From the NCBI RefSeq assembly GCF_010093815.1, contig NW_022985564.1:788590-852589 (forward strand): a stretch of 64,000 nucleotides of DNA, written 5' to 3'. This DNA is from Pseudovirgaria hyperparasitica (Eukaryota; Ascomycota; Dothideomycetes; Acrospermales; Acrospermaceae). The notes below the pieces were generated by a model. The model saw only the letters and a program-made list of their open reading frames with translations. It was not told the DNA's origin and ran no database searches. The position numbers and the translations under genes are program-made. Positions 1 to 11,510 of this stretch are shown in pieces. The first letter of the stretch is position 1, and each line of letters opens with the position of its first letter.

Positions 1-194
1 TTGACGCTTTGTAGCCATCACCGAACACTCGTCATTTGGTCTAGCGATGTCGTTATCCAGGGACCATACACGCTACTCTCAATCAGGCACGAACTCCCGC
101 GTCAGTCTCACCGAACCAATCAGATCCACAGAAACATTTACCACATTCTAAATGGTCGTACCTTGCATGATGAGGTGAAACCACAATCATCAGC

Positions 195-330
195 ATTCAC
201 GTTGTGGTGCGGCGCAACGAAGACTCTGTTAAAGAATTACAGCTCTCTCCTGCCATACAAGCTATTCAAGTCGACGTCGGGAATCGGGTCGGTAGTGAGA
301 CCTGCACCTCAATCATTGACGCTGCGAGCA
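195..330 (+). pseudogene. possible short remnant of a short-chain dehydrogenase (SDR)
   Basis: A stretch of about 45 codons in one frame reads like the second beta-strand and the following helix of an SDR: a VVVRRNEDSVKELQ-like segment, then IQAIQVDVGN, where the Asp would be the conserved D of the LDVT-type motif. No start codon, no TGxxxGxG dinucleotide-binding motif and no YxxxK active site is visible nearby, and stops flank the stretch in frame. It could be a decayed fragment or a chance resemblance. The window edge is close, so a more complete gene may lie to the left. The rest of 1-706 shows nothing else I can support and would include the promoter and leader of the dioxygenase gene. 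Confidence 0.2.
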
Positions 331-706
331 CCACGCGGGCTGACGTTTGCAAGGCTTACCGATCTATAAGCCAAAGACGATTGTTGCGCCTGTCCTGTTT
401 CGATTAGCTGCCGGAACTAGCCCTGGGAAACCTATATCTGATGTGCTTTGTCACCCTACTCGCACGCAATCGATATAATCCAGCACATCATGCACACCGC
501 AATACGTATCTGACCCTTGCATTCTCGCCCCTGCTCCATAATCCGGGGTAGTGGAATTACTATTGCGTGATTCTAACAGACACTTATAAGTTCTTAAGGT
601 CACTTATTACATTTCTCAGTTCGAATATCAACACGAAACACTACTTAACTGCAGGCGTTTCTGCACAAAAGACCCAAATATTCAACCTTCTTAACCATCT
701 ATCATC

Positions 707-1912
707 ATGGCTCCGGGACTGATCGACGCTGTCTCTGTTGTACCGCAGGCTATCAATGCCGCGAAGAAGCGTGACAGCGTTGTTTCCAATGCGTCATCTG
801 TACAGTCTGTCCTTGGATACGAGCCAGGCCGAACCCATGTCGACACTTACGAAGAATACGAACATGAAGACCTCAAACCCCACTTTCCAGATGTCAAATG
901 GCCCGAACTAGAGGAGGTCTCATATCAAGATAAAGGTATCCAAGGCGATCCCAACTTCAAGAACCTACTTGCGGATGCAACCGACATATTCGATTACAAC
1001 CCGAAGCTCGGCACCGAAATTCATGGGGTGAACCTAGCCAAACTCACAAATGCACAGAAAGATGACCTTGCGCGTCTTATAGCTACACGCGGCGTTGTCT
1101 TCTTCAGAGACCAACAGGATCTCGATATCAACGCACAGCGGGAACTCGGTGTCTATTTTGGTACTCTTCACAAGCATGCTACAACAATGACTCCACAGAA
1201 TGGTCTGGATGATGTTCACGTCGTATACGCAGCTGAGGGCGGTAAAGACAATAGAGCATTCTTTTCACCCAGCTTCCTGTGGCACTCGGACGTCACATAC
1301 GAGATCCAGCCACCTTCATACACTTCACTGAAGCTTCTCTCCGGGCCTCCACGAGGCGGAGGTGGAGACACTCTCTGGTCTAGTCAATATGCAGCTTACG
1401 ATGCACTGAGCTCGCATATGCAAAAGTATCTCGAAGGCCTTACAGCCTTGCACTCCGCCGAGCTTCAGGCGGAAGGCTCACGATCGCTTGGCCGACCAGT
1501 CCGTCGAGAGCCAGTCACCACCGAGCACCCTCTGATCCGGGTCAACCCAGTAACCCGGTGGAAGTCTCTCTTCTACAACCCTGGCTTCGTCACGGCCATC
1601 GTTGGCATTCCTAAGGTCGAGAGCGACGCCATCATTCGTTATTTGAATGAGGTGATCTCTACGACCAATGAGCTTCACGTCCGATTTCAGTGGAACAAGA
1701 ATGACGTCGCATTCTGGGACAACAGAGTCACTAACCATTCGGCGTCATACGGTTTCGCTCCTCATCGTCGACACGCTGTTCGTGTGGCAGCTACTGGAGA
1801 GCGACCTGTCTACGACCCAACTGGTAAATCCCAAGAAGAAGAATACAATGCCAAGTATGGTCTTCCAGCGGTCAACAAGGACGGAGCGGGTATTGCAAAC
1901 TACAACGACTGA
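707..1912 (+). CDS. TauD/TfdA-family Fe(II)/2-oxoglutarate-dependent dioxygenase
   Basis: An intronless 401-residue protein. The family couples oxidative decarboxylation of 2-oxoglutarate to hydroxylation of a substrate; fungal members such as yeast JLP1 release sulfite from taurine and other sulfonates, or act on related small acids. The iron-binding facial triad is visible: H193-x-D195 in the FLWHSDVTYE segment, and H344 in VTNHSA. R359 lies 15 residues after H344, the spacing of the 2-oxoglutarate-binding Arg in TauD. The RGVVFFRDQ strand near residues 128-136 and the PPRGGGGDTLW segment near 214-224 are also typical. The first ~85 residues are a variable, charged extension usual in fungal homologues. 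The start is the first ATG in frame, preceded by an A-rich leader. The substrate cannot be read from sequence, and an alkyl sulfatase or other TauD relative is possible. No sulfur-assimilation neighbour is present. Confidence 0.93.
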   Translation: MAPGLIDAVSVVPQAINAAKKRDSVVSNASSVQSVLGYEPGRTHVDTYEEYEHEDLKPHFPDVKWPELEEVSYQDKGIQGDPNFKNLLADATDIFDYNPKLGTEIHGVNLAKLTNAQKDDLARLIATRGVVFFRDQQDLDINAQRELGVYFGTLHKHATTMTPQNGLDDVHVVYAAEGGKDNRAFFSPSFLWHSDVTYEIQPPSYTSLKLLSGPPRGGGGDTLWSSQYAAYDALSSHMQKYLEGLTALHSAELQAEGSRSLGRPVRREPVTTEHPLIRVNPVTRWKSLFYNPGFVTAIVGIPKVESDAIIRYLNEVISTTNELHVRFQWNKNDVAFWDNRVTNHSASYGFAPHRRHAVRVAATGERPVYDPTGKSQEEEYNAKYGLPAVNKDGAGIANYND

Positions 1913-2279
1913 ATCTGTGACAAGACAGATTCCTACTAAGGGAGGACACAGGCGTTCTATATTATCATAATTTCTGCGATTTAGCGGGCGTATGAGGTCT
2001 ACGACGGGTGAACAGAGTTCAACTTTATGTTAACTATGAACGAATCTTGTTTCTTCAGACAGGCGTTCATACCATGAATCCGCGTTCGAAGACATTCATA
2101 GATCTGTACTATATTGAAATCTAGAGAAGATAAAGTCCTTCGAACTTCCTATGTCTGATAAATTTTAAGCACATTGTTGTGACTGCATCACGTGGGATTC
2201 GCGCTCATCTCTAGTCTTCAGTGAGCTCATTGCGACAGTATCTCGAACTTCTGGGTCTTATACGTCCAGATCTCTCGCA

Positions 2280-5200
2280 ATGGATGATGTCTTCACAGGT
2301 TTTCTCGCGCGTAGCTCGTCTGAAGACAAATATGACGATGAAACTTCGAGTAGCGTCTTTGACAACAACGTGCTTGAGTATGCGCGCCATCATAAATTGA
2401 CTACCAACTATACTATTCAACCATCACTTGCAATAGAGTCGCTGCCCTCACCTTCTGCATGCTCTCCGGGTAAGCCTAGCGAACAGGATGACCTTGATAG
2501 TCTCGACGTACTGGCTCGTGTGAACATCAATGAAAAGTTGATGGTTGACGCAGGCACACGTGTCTTCTTGAGTGCAGTCCTTAGTAGACCTCACAAAGGA
2601 GAGCACCTCGATGAAACGCCCGCTACTCGTCCTCGTATTGCAACGCTGAAGCTCGAGGAACCCATCATACATACCGATCCTGAGCTTGATTTGCGAGCTT
2701 TCGGAAGTTTCTACAGCCCAGACCTCCGTCAGGTAAAGCTATCAATTGAAATCGCTGACATAGAGAAGGATGAAGGGCTCGAATGGCCTCAGGCTATCCT
2801 CGATATTCCGGCTATAGTTGATCAGCAGGTTTCTTCTGAGAAATGGGAAGGATCACGAGATGCGTTTCTCTTCTTGCAGGAATGTATGCGTGCTCCAGCA
2901 TTACGTCTGGACGCCATCGCAAAGTATAAACGGGTTCGTAGGTCGCTGTGTATCATTGAGCATCACGACTAGCTGACACTGGTAGAATACTGCAAAGGAT
3001 CCAGTAACTCCACCTCTCCTGTCACTCTCGCCGCCGACATCACCATTTATGCCGTCCCAGAGAGTCGGCTTCATAGAGATGGAATCGTCTGCATCGAACT
3101 CCACTGCTGCAGAGGCTCAGGCTATCGAAACAAGCATCATGGCTGACGATGCGATCTTACTACCTCCTATCATCGAGAACATGAAGGATGAGACACTCGC
3201 ACCAACCTTCCACTCAGACTCTCAGGATTCCATGCTTTTAGAAGGCCCACTTGCGTCGCACTGCTCACCATTTGCACTAGTGACTTCCACTACGGTGTCT
3301 TCGTTTTATAAGCGCAAGAGTGATATAAAAGTCGAAGTACCGTTGACTCCGACATACCACCCATCGAAGTCAGAAACCTCCACTGGGAAGAGAATCAAGA
3401 CTTTAGAGTTTCCGAAGACGTTGCATGAGTATACAGCTGAGCTTCCCTCGTTGTACGAAAATGGAGATGACTGTCTAGGTTCCCAGAATAGCTTTGAGGC
3501 TTTCTTCAGGGAAACCGTAGAGCCGATTGCCGAAGCTGTCAACCGTAACGTCGAACAGGAACAACTCCAAGAAGTTGATACGACAAGACGCGTTACTGTT
3601 CCTGCAGTTGATATGAAGCTACCAATTCCTCCCTGGGATCCGCAGGACGTCGCTTGTGTTGGCCGTAATCAGGCTTGCCAGAGCTTACTTCACAAGACTA
3701 AGAAGTACGACCTCACCTTTATGCGCCACTGGCCTGGTGTTTCCAAGGTCGAGCGAACCATGCCCTGGAGTCCGTTCGACCCTAAGCTAGGTGCCATGGC
3801 CGTAGACGAGACAATCCAAGACGACAAAGCGCTTGCAGCGATGATGCATGAGGCAGCCCCGGAAGTAGTGACTAGCTCTCAGCTTATATGGAAACCCGAT
3901 GGTCTTCGCATCTTGGATAAAAACGATGAGTCGGAGGACGAACTCGAGCCTGGTGTTTTTGAAGACGAAAATGAGCTATCAGCCCTTTTGAGAAAGCGGA
4001 AAATAGAGATCGATCAAGATACATCCGCATTGACGGGAGGTATTGAGCGGCGAAGCAAAATGATGCGACCAGGCGAGGGCGAGAACGTTAGGACAGAAGC
4101 GACTTTTGATGTGCTGAGGTCAATCATCAATGAACACTCAGCCGACTCTCCTAGCCAGAGGGAAGCTCAATGCTCTCGAACTGGAAAGCTTCAACCTGAA
4201 GACACGACAGCTTCGACCGTGACCTTCGCTAGTGAAGGTTTCTTTTCCACCACCAAGGCGCTGCACCAATTCATGCTGATTCAAGGCAACAAGATGCCAA
4301 TACCCCAGCATCCATGTACGAGATCAGCCCATAAGCAGGAGCCCGCCCAAACCTCTAAGCAGAACAAGAATGAAGCACTCAGGATACAGTTACAGTCACA
4401 GCTCCCTCCAGCACCCATCCATACCCCTATTTCCGTCCCGACCTGGTCTCTCCCCTCCCCACTGCCCAAGACATCAATGATATTCTCCACAAACCTCTTA
4501 ACCCACTTCCGGCCCCTCGTCCGCACACTACAATCCATACACCCAGACCTCGCTTTCATAGAGCGCGACTTCGAATCCGCTATCTCACCAGTAACCGAAG
4601 CAGATATCATCCTTTCACCCGCGACCGCAATCTTTCTCACCTCTATTCAGAAGATTAAACAGCGGAGTCTGCCTGGCCAAGCGAGCAGACCAGGCGTGAA
4701 GAACCAAATCACCGCGATGACGGAGCGCTATGAACGTGTGCTTGTCTTTGTCGGGACGATCACCAGCACAACAAACGTTCAGCGACCGCCAGGGTTTCCA
4801 GCAGCATACACAGCTGGATTGCAGAACGGACTCTTGACTAGAGCATCAGCAGGACACACCTCAGTCGATACTACTACCACCATCTCCACCAATACAGATA
4901 CCCTCAGCTATGATGATGTCCCGCTCGACACCTCCGACGCCATCGCCTTCGCCCAACTCAGCATATACTGCAGCCTGCTCCCAGGCGACGTCATCGTCGT
5001 ATACATCCCAGGCGGCCTAACACACATGGCGCACGCGACCCTACACGCACAAGCTCGGTACGGCCAGCCAGCAGTAGAGACACCAACACCAACAGGAACA
5101 GCAGCAGCAGCAGAAGCAGTAGCAATAGTACAGCAGCCAAATCTACAAACTCCCTCTGTGTCCCCAATCGTCCTCCTTCCCGACGAAACCCTCTGGGAAC

Positions 5201-5553
5201 TCTTCCTTCGCCGCGCCGGCCTGAACGCATACGCAGCACAAAGCATTCTCTGCGCACTCCGATCGCGTCCTCACAACACCCTCGCCACACCACTCACCGC
5301 CCCAGCAGACGTCATCTCCGTCGATACTTGTGTCCACGAAGACACCAGCCCAACAGCAACCACAGTGACCGGTCTACCAGCATTCCTACTTATGAGCCAG
5401 GCAGAGCGCGAGGCGCAGTTCGGCGCCATGCTAGGCGGGACGCGGATTCTGAGGAGAGTTGGACGGGTAGTGGATGGTGGGTGGCCGAGTGCGAGGAATG
5501 GGTTCTGCGGGGTGGGGAAGGAGGAGGGGGAAGGGGAGGGGAATATGCAGTGA
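2280..5553 (+). CDS. large uncharacterised fungal protein with XPF-like and C-terminal helical (SAM/HhH-like) domains
   Basis: Two exons, 2280-2933 and 2986-5553, give about 1073 residues. The 52-bp intron has a GTTCGT donor, a CTGAC branch site and a TAG acceptor. It joins the frames in phase 0 and skips the in-frame stop at the end of the first ORF; the nearby better-looking GTAGGT donor would give the wrong frame. The N-terminal ~215 residues look like one conserved domain. The middle is acidic and low in complexity. Residues ~720-810 have an FIERDF strand, an EADIILSP segment, LTSIQKIKQRSLPGQ and ERYERVLVFVG. This order resembles the XPF nuclease fold (D-x-E-F, ADYILSP, RYxxxxLLIE) but without the catalytic ERKxxxD. 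Residues ~945-1045 form a helical domain. I believe this is the fungal DUF7102-type family from memory. A ZIP2/SHOC1-like meiotic role is inference only. Confidence 0.8.
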
Positions 5554-6330
5554 AGAGTGACCAGTCAACGATGAACAGTGGTGGTGATACGTGGGAAAGA
5601 AGTATAACCCCTTGTTCCGTTTGTGTACCTGTGCGTGCGTGCTAATTAGAGCGAGAGATGCGATTTCCTAAGAGGGGAATCCAGACCTGAGAACGTCAAT
5701 GACTGTTCGTAGCGATGACTCAGCAGTAATAAATGGTATGAGCGGGTATGGAAGGTATGACTACGGTACACACACCCGTCCATGCGGCATGATGAAACAG
5801 CGCCGTGAATAGAACCATGGTCATGTGGTCTACGGAAGGTGGAGACGACTAATCATTATTGACACGTGGAAAGTCGGGTCAAGTCAAGTCAGGATTGGTA
5901 GTTCAACGTAAAGGTGGAATGATTGTACGCGTACACGACGGAAGTTCAATGAGGTATTGTACACATATGCTGATGAACAGCGAGTGAAAAAAAATTTGAA
6001 AAAGCCGCACCATGGAAAAGACCCCGAGACCAGATGCAACGCTAAAAAAGACTCGAGTGTATTGAAAACAGGATACAGGGATAAGTGAAACATACGATTG
6101 GACGTCAGAACGTCCAGAGGAAAAAAGACATATATCGTTAACCCAGGCTCGTGATCACGTGAGCTGCGTCGCCCCCCTTAACTCCGGCCCATCGCGCCTT
6201 AGGCGCTACAATGCATGCGATGGGGCTTCACACAATTGAAATTCGACGAGCGTTGACAAGGCATATCCTCGATGAAGAAGCACGGTGCGCTACCAAAGCA
6301 GTCCGCCGAAGATAGCGATGCAACAATCGT
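5554..6330. other. intergenic, convergent 3' flanks
   Basis: The stretch lies between the 3' end of the XPF-like gene and the 3' end of the bZIP gene, which is transcribed toward it. It should hold both terminators and 3' UTRs. A short TCAAG direct repeat occurs near 5878-5892 and an A-rich tract near 5988-6003. I see no coding potential. Confidence 0.5.
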
Positions 6331-7209
6331 TCAGCCTCCATAGGGACTGTTATACCTGTCCACAAGGTCGAACGTATGCGGATTGCTCGTCAAACCAGGC
6401 TGCGTGCATGCCAACGTCGTGTCCAACGTCACTCCAACCCCTGAATGTGGATGACTGATTAGATTCGAAGAGGAAACGCGCGAAAGGGAGCTTGCGTACC
6501 CGATATCTGAATGTGGTGTGTAGGAGTTGATTGGAAGAGGCCACTGGCAATTTGGGCCCAGATCGTACTGGTAGCTGAGATGTGGGAAGGTGCCGGGCTC
6601 TGAGGTGTATTCCTCAGAGGGTGGAGCGGAGAAGTGAGAGTACGAAGAGTGTGCATCGCTGACTGAGATGGGTGAGGGATTGGAGTGCGGACTTCCGGAG
6701 CGCGTGGTGTCATGCTGGAGGCTGGGTGTGTGATAGCGACGTACAGCAACAGGCACACTGGTAGAGCTGATCGGGTGAGGAGAGTCGCGAGCTACCCAGT
6801 CCTGGGTTGCACTTGAGCTTTCTTCGGTGTAGTGCACCCGTCGACCAAGCAGGTTGTTCAACGAAGTCGACGAGGTCAGCGTCTGGGAGTCTTCTGATGA
6901 GGCGTTTAGACAGGAATTGACTTCTGCTTCGGAGACGCCCTTTTCTCGCAGTAGTGCTCTCAGTCTCTTGTTCTCGTCTAGCACCTTGCGAGCAGCAGCT
7001 TGGACTTCAGCAGAAGCCTCAATGCCAAGCTGTTGACATGCTCTGTACTTCTGCTCAAGCTCCTGGAGGTACTCCTTCCGGCGAGCACGCGATCGGCGCT
7101 GGTTGTCGCGGATGCGTGCGAGGTTGTTCTTCTGTATAAGTGGTTAGTTGACAAGCGTACTGAGAGCCGAGAGGGAGAAGAGACGTACAGGAATCTTGCT
7201 TTCGCCCAT
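6331..7209 (-). CDS. bZIP transcription factor
   Basis: Exon 1 is 7209-7189 (MGESKIP, seven codons) and exon 2 is 7131-6331. The 57-bp intron has a GTACGT donor and a CAG acceptor, giving 273 residues. The basic region follows at once after the splice: KNNLARIRDNQRRSRARRK contains the N-x-x-R-R-S-R core of the AP-1/bZIP DNA-contact helix. It is followed by a leucine-zipper-like heptad region (YLQELEQKYRAC to LDENKRLRALLREKG, roughly residues 27-75). The rest is Ser/Thr/Pro-rich and probably disordered, a likely activation region. An alternative splice at 6499-6441 (59 bp, GTACGC...CAG) would change the C-terminus; I kept the uninterrupted frame. The target genes are unknown. This is a family common in Pezizomycotina rather than a recognisable GCN4, YAP1 or HAC1 orthologue. 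Confidence 0.88.
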
Positions 7210-9270
7210 GGTGTCCAGCAGTCAGTAGTCAACAGTCAACAGTCAACAGTCAGCATTGGAGGTCGAAGTGGAGCCTGGATTTCCACAGGGCATGACGGAG
7301 GTGTTTATAGTCTTGAGGGAAAGAAGTGGAACCGCCACGGCTGGCACACCATCTTCAAACAATTTGGTCCGAGCATTTTTGCAGGGGCGCAACGTGGAGT
7401 GGCATCAAGTGTGGTAAGAGGTTGAGGTGGTGAGCAGTTCAGGTTCAGGTTCGGGTTTGGTGGTGGATTGATTGATGGATGGATGGGTGGATGAATTAGT
7501 GGGAAAGACGCACGAGCCCATCCGCTTTCTGCTAGCGGGCCAAGTAGGGCCGTTGTTAAGAGGCCTTGGAAGCAAATCGCGCAGCACAGGTGGCAGCAGC
7601 GCTGGGAAGACTTGCGGCAGCATGAGGGCACAGGGCAGAGCGTAAATTAGAAAAATATAGGATCCCAGAGAGTAGAGACGGCCGGTACAGGCACCCGGCT
7701 GAGGCACGCGGTAGAGAAAGGAGAGGCACCAGAAGCAGCATAGAAGCAAAAGTAGAAGCAGAAAAGCATTCACTCTACACAGCGCATCCCTGTTTTGCGT
7801 CGACGCCGCCTACACCATCACCAGTACATACACTTCTTATCACCTCTTACCTACCCAGTAGCTCCCGAACACATCCACGACCTACGCCTATATAGTATAT
7901 CACACACTTGACCGCATCCCTCTTCTACCCTTGTTCCCTCCCGCAGCTTGGCTGCCAGTGCTGTTCCTCCCCTGTAACCATCTACACTACTCGCCGCTAC
8001 GCAGACTGCACGACACTCCACTCTACTTGCCTCACCTCTCTTCCAATTCCCGTTTTGTCTCTGCTCCCGGGCGGAGATGGTGATGAAGATCGAGCACAAT
8101 CATGTCGGCCGCGGTTCACGACGCCCCCACCCTGCGAGCCAGACAATGATACACGTAGGATGATTATACTGTGTGCAGGAGCAGTCGTCTGCATAGATGG
8201 CTCTGCTGGTATGCTCCTGTCTAAGAGTCTATTTTTGCTCTGAGGACCTAGTACAATCCACTAGCATGCATGACGAGGGCATATCTCAACGCATGAGAAC
8301 TTTGCCCTGAATGTCACAAATCTAAAAGTCAAGATTCCCCAGACGTAAGTATCAGGCAGGGGGCATAATCTTGGGTGGCCCGGCATCATGTTTTCCCTGG
8401 CTGGTGTGTTTACGTATTTACCTCCTGGGAATGTCGGAAAGGATTGTTTCGTCGAGTCAGGAAGGCTCATCAGCACACCTGCGACTTTGACGGCTAGCAG
8501 CTGGATCAAGTCTCTCCTGATGATAGCGGGCGTATGGTGTCAGAGGCTCAACAAGGCCATGGTGGATAGAGGACGACTCGTTTCGGATATCCGTCTACAC
8601 CTTGCAAGTAAAGGGTGGAAAGGGCGCCAGGCGTCATTTGTGTTGCTGTTGAGGTGGTAATTGGCCAGACAGGTCCCACACGGTGCATCCTGGGCCCCGT
8701 CCGAGATGGAGGCATGGAAAGTTGAAACTGCCATCAGCGGGCCTTTGCTGTCTGCAAGGGCAAAGGCATGCAGTATGCTCGTGCTGTCTCCTAGGGCTGG
8801 CTCTTCGAAACCAGTTGCCGGCATAAATGTGCCTATTTACGGGTGTACCGATCCAGAGTCCTCGTGGGCGGGCAATAACACAACCTGGACGCTGGCTGGC
8901 CAACCCCAAAATCAATCGAACCCCTGACGGTCGAGCCATCTCCTTGATTTTGCCGACTATCTGTTGAGCCTTATAACGCTAGATCCTCCGCTAGTCCGTG
9001 TTGGGCTAGCGTATACCTATAGAACATTCTTCGCATCTTCCATGTCCAATATATCGCTCGAGCCCTACACCTCCTCTAACCCAGGCGGAAAATATGCCAC
9101 AACGCATCTCGGTCTCATCGTTGATCTCTCTCGCCCTTTTGCTGCGTGGCGCGGGCAAATTCAACGGCTCGTATTCGTGTGTCCTAACAGACATGCACAA
9201 GCTATGTGCAGAGGCCGGCTTGTTGAGGGGCAAAACTCTGCAGAAGGCGTGTATTCCTCCTCGACAAAGA

Positions 9271-9306
9271 TCAAGGTCAAGGTCAAGGTCAAGGTCAGGG
9301 TCAAGA
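9271..9306 (+). repeat. hexanucleotide repeat (TCAAGG)n
   Basis: About five to six near-perfect copies of a 6-bp TCAAGG unit, with the last copies diverged. It lies in non-coding DNA. Confidence 0.85.
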
Positions 9307-9904
9307 TCTCACAGTACATGAAGGTAGAATCTCTCATTAGGTGCGCAGAACTGCGGGCTCACGTGCGTCTGTACTGTGGTGGATGCGGGAGCTATACATT
9401 ACAATGGACTGTTTACGCGCAGTTGCAGGGCCGCGGCTGATGCCGATACACCAAACAGTCAATTGTACAAACTCCAGAGGCTGATGATGATACTGAGTAC
9501 TTGCTCACTGCTAGGGGTCTGGTGCGGCGTGGTGTTTGGGTGTTTCCATGGTGTTTGGGTCCATGATGCGACCGAGGCCAAGAGCCCAGTGTGAGGGGTG
9601 AGGCAACCCCCACCTAGCGATACTACCTAGGCATGTATGTCCACTACTACAGTACTATGAGTACGGAAGATTCCAAGGTTGTATGCAGCATGATAAGATG
9701 ATGTGTGGCAGGCATGCATGATGGAATCTGCAGGGGTGCATGGCAGGGAGGCGTGGTGATATGACGGATGGCATGCATGCGAACAGACGATGGCCGGGTT
9801 TGTCTAATACTGAAACAGCGGAGGAGGGAGTACATAATTAGTAGGAGGGATGGTGTACGGGAGCCTCGGGTCAATCCAGCAATTTACTCCCAGTAGACCA
9901 TCCA

Positions 9905-10110
9905 TACTGTCTAGGGAATCATAGTAGGTAGAGGTCCACAGGTCCACAGGTCCACTACCTTAAGGTATATAATTAGTAATTATAGGTAATAAGGTAATAC
10001 CTAGGTACCTAGGTAAATAAGTAAGTAGGTAAGTAGGTAGGTAGGTAGGTCTGTAGTATACGTACACCAGGACACAAATAACGTATGTACCTAGGTAAAT
10101 GGGCCTGCAG
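9905..10110. repeat. TAGG/CCTA-rich simple-sequence tract
   Basis: Repeated GGTCCACA units near 9930-9955 are followed by interspersed CCTAGGTA palindromes. A run of GTAGGTAAG-to-TAGG units ends in five tandem TAGG copies near 10030-10050. It is a 4-bp repeat, not the TTAGGG telomere unit. Confidence 0.7.
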
Positions 10111-10839
10111 GTCCATACTCTTACCTGGTATGTCTTATGTATGTGTTACTGCAGCCGGGATAATGCCTGGCAGCTATCCACGTACAAGGGAAGCCGCTAT
10201 GGAGATGGTGTGACTTTGTACAAACGGTTCCGCCCGATGTGGAACTAGTGCACATCATGACAGGCATATCCCTGCCTATAAGCCTTGGCATGGCTGTCGA
10301 CAAGCAAGAGCAAGCGTGACTTAGCGTGCACACACAGGCCACTAGCGTCCTGATAGCGCCCTGTAGCGTCGTTATGGCCGAGTGTGCATTACTATGTACA
10401 GTAGTCCGTGGGAGAGAGGCGTATGATCAGTTCATTAATACCATCATCACATGATCAGCCTTGCACAAGCTTTGAGCCTCACCCACTCTGTCACTCTCTC
10501 TCCCTCGCAACCTTCACCCTCTCCCTTTCATGGTTCTTCCTTCTAGAACACGTCTTCTGCCGCCAACGTCCTGCACATCAGCCATTTGACACGTCGATTT
10601 GCCCCAGGATGATGCCAACATCTCCTTTGCCCTACCATCAATCATCTACCCATCTTACAGCGCTGTAGCCTCCGAAACCCTGGAAAGTCCGAAACTGAAA
10701 ACTGGAACTATCAACTGTACTATGTATGCAAGTGGAACACGATAAGTGGAATCTCAGAGCCGTTGACAGTGGACTGATATAGCAGCCTTCTAGACCACGA
10801 CCAATCCAGGTACGTACTAATGCGATTATACCGAAACAT

Positions 10840-10882
10840 CGCTCTCGCCGTCGCCGTTGCCGTCGCCATTGCCGTCGCCCAA
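10840..10882 (+). repeat. GCCGTC-type hexamer repeat
   Basis: Six or so imperfect copies of a GCCGTC/GCCATT/GCCGTT unit lie in non-coding DNA. On the minus strand it produces an Arg-rich ORF that I do not consider real. Confidence 0.6.
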
Positions 10883-11481
10883 AGTCTGCTACTATTATTG
10901 TGCTTGATATCATATTACCATTCTCTGCTTCCTGTAGGATCGTGATGCTCCAGCATCGATTGCTTCCATCATCATATGTCACACTTGGCCTTCATGTCTG
11001 GAACTGCCTAGGTGGAAGGCCGAATCGGGACGGACGCTTCTTCGATGATCGACCTCGAGCAGTGTCGCCATGAATGATCGACATGGCTTCTTCACTGCCC
11101 CGCCGCACCTTCCCTGGCCTGACTGGGATGATGCGAAATGTGAAATGTGCAATAATATGAAAAGTGCGCTGGGCGCACCCTCGACACGCAACTCACCGCG
11201 TGGGTTGTTTTTTTGGGCGGGAGGGCATGGCGTGGCATGGCGGTCGGTAATAATTGTGGCCGGTCATGTCCCCGTCCAGTACAGCGCCAACCACGATCTG
11301 GTCCGTGCGGCAGCATCGCACCATCGCACCATCTGCACGACCTGCAGCACCACCAGACTTGCACCTGCCTTGATCGATTCTACTGACAGACATGGACAGG
11401 ATTGGCAGTCACCACCTGCAAGTTGCCAACAGAGTGGACAAACAAACAAACGGAGACAGTTCCTTCCCCACAGAGAAGCTG

Positions 11482-11510
11482 CACCGTCACCGTCACCGTC
11501 ACCGTCACCT
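11482..11510 (+). repeat. hexanucleotide repeat (CACCGT)n
   Basis: Four tandem CACCGT units plus a partial copy. No gene is associated with it. Confidence 0.8.

Noticed and set aside
6441-6499. Possible second intron in the bZIP gene
   Set aside because: The GT...AG is plausible, but the frame is open without it, and splicing changes the C-terminus to one that is no more protein-like. Left unspliced pending transcripts.
9996-10052. Telomere-like repeat
   Set aside because: The unit is TAGG (4 bp), not TTAGGG, and normal sequence continues on both sides.
10638-10982. Arg-rich minus-strand ORF
   Set aside because: The Arg-rich core is the translation of the GCCGTC hexamer repeat. There is no further coding evidence.
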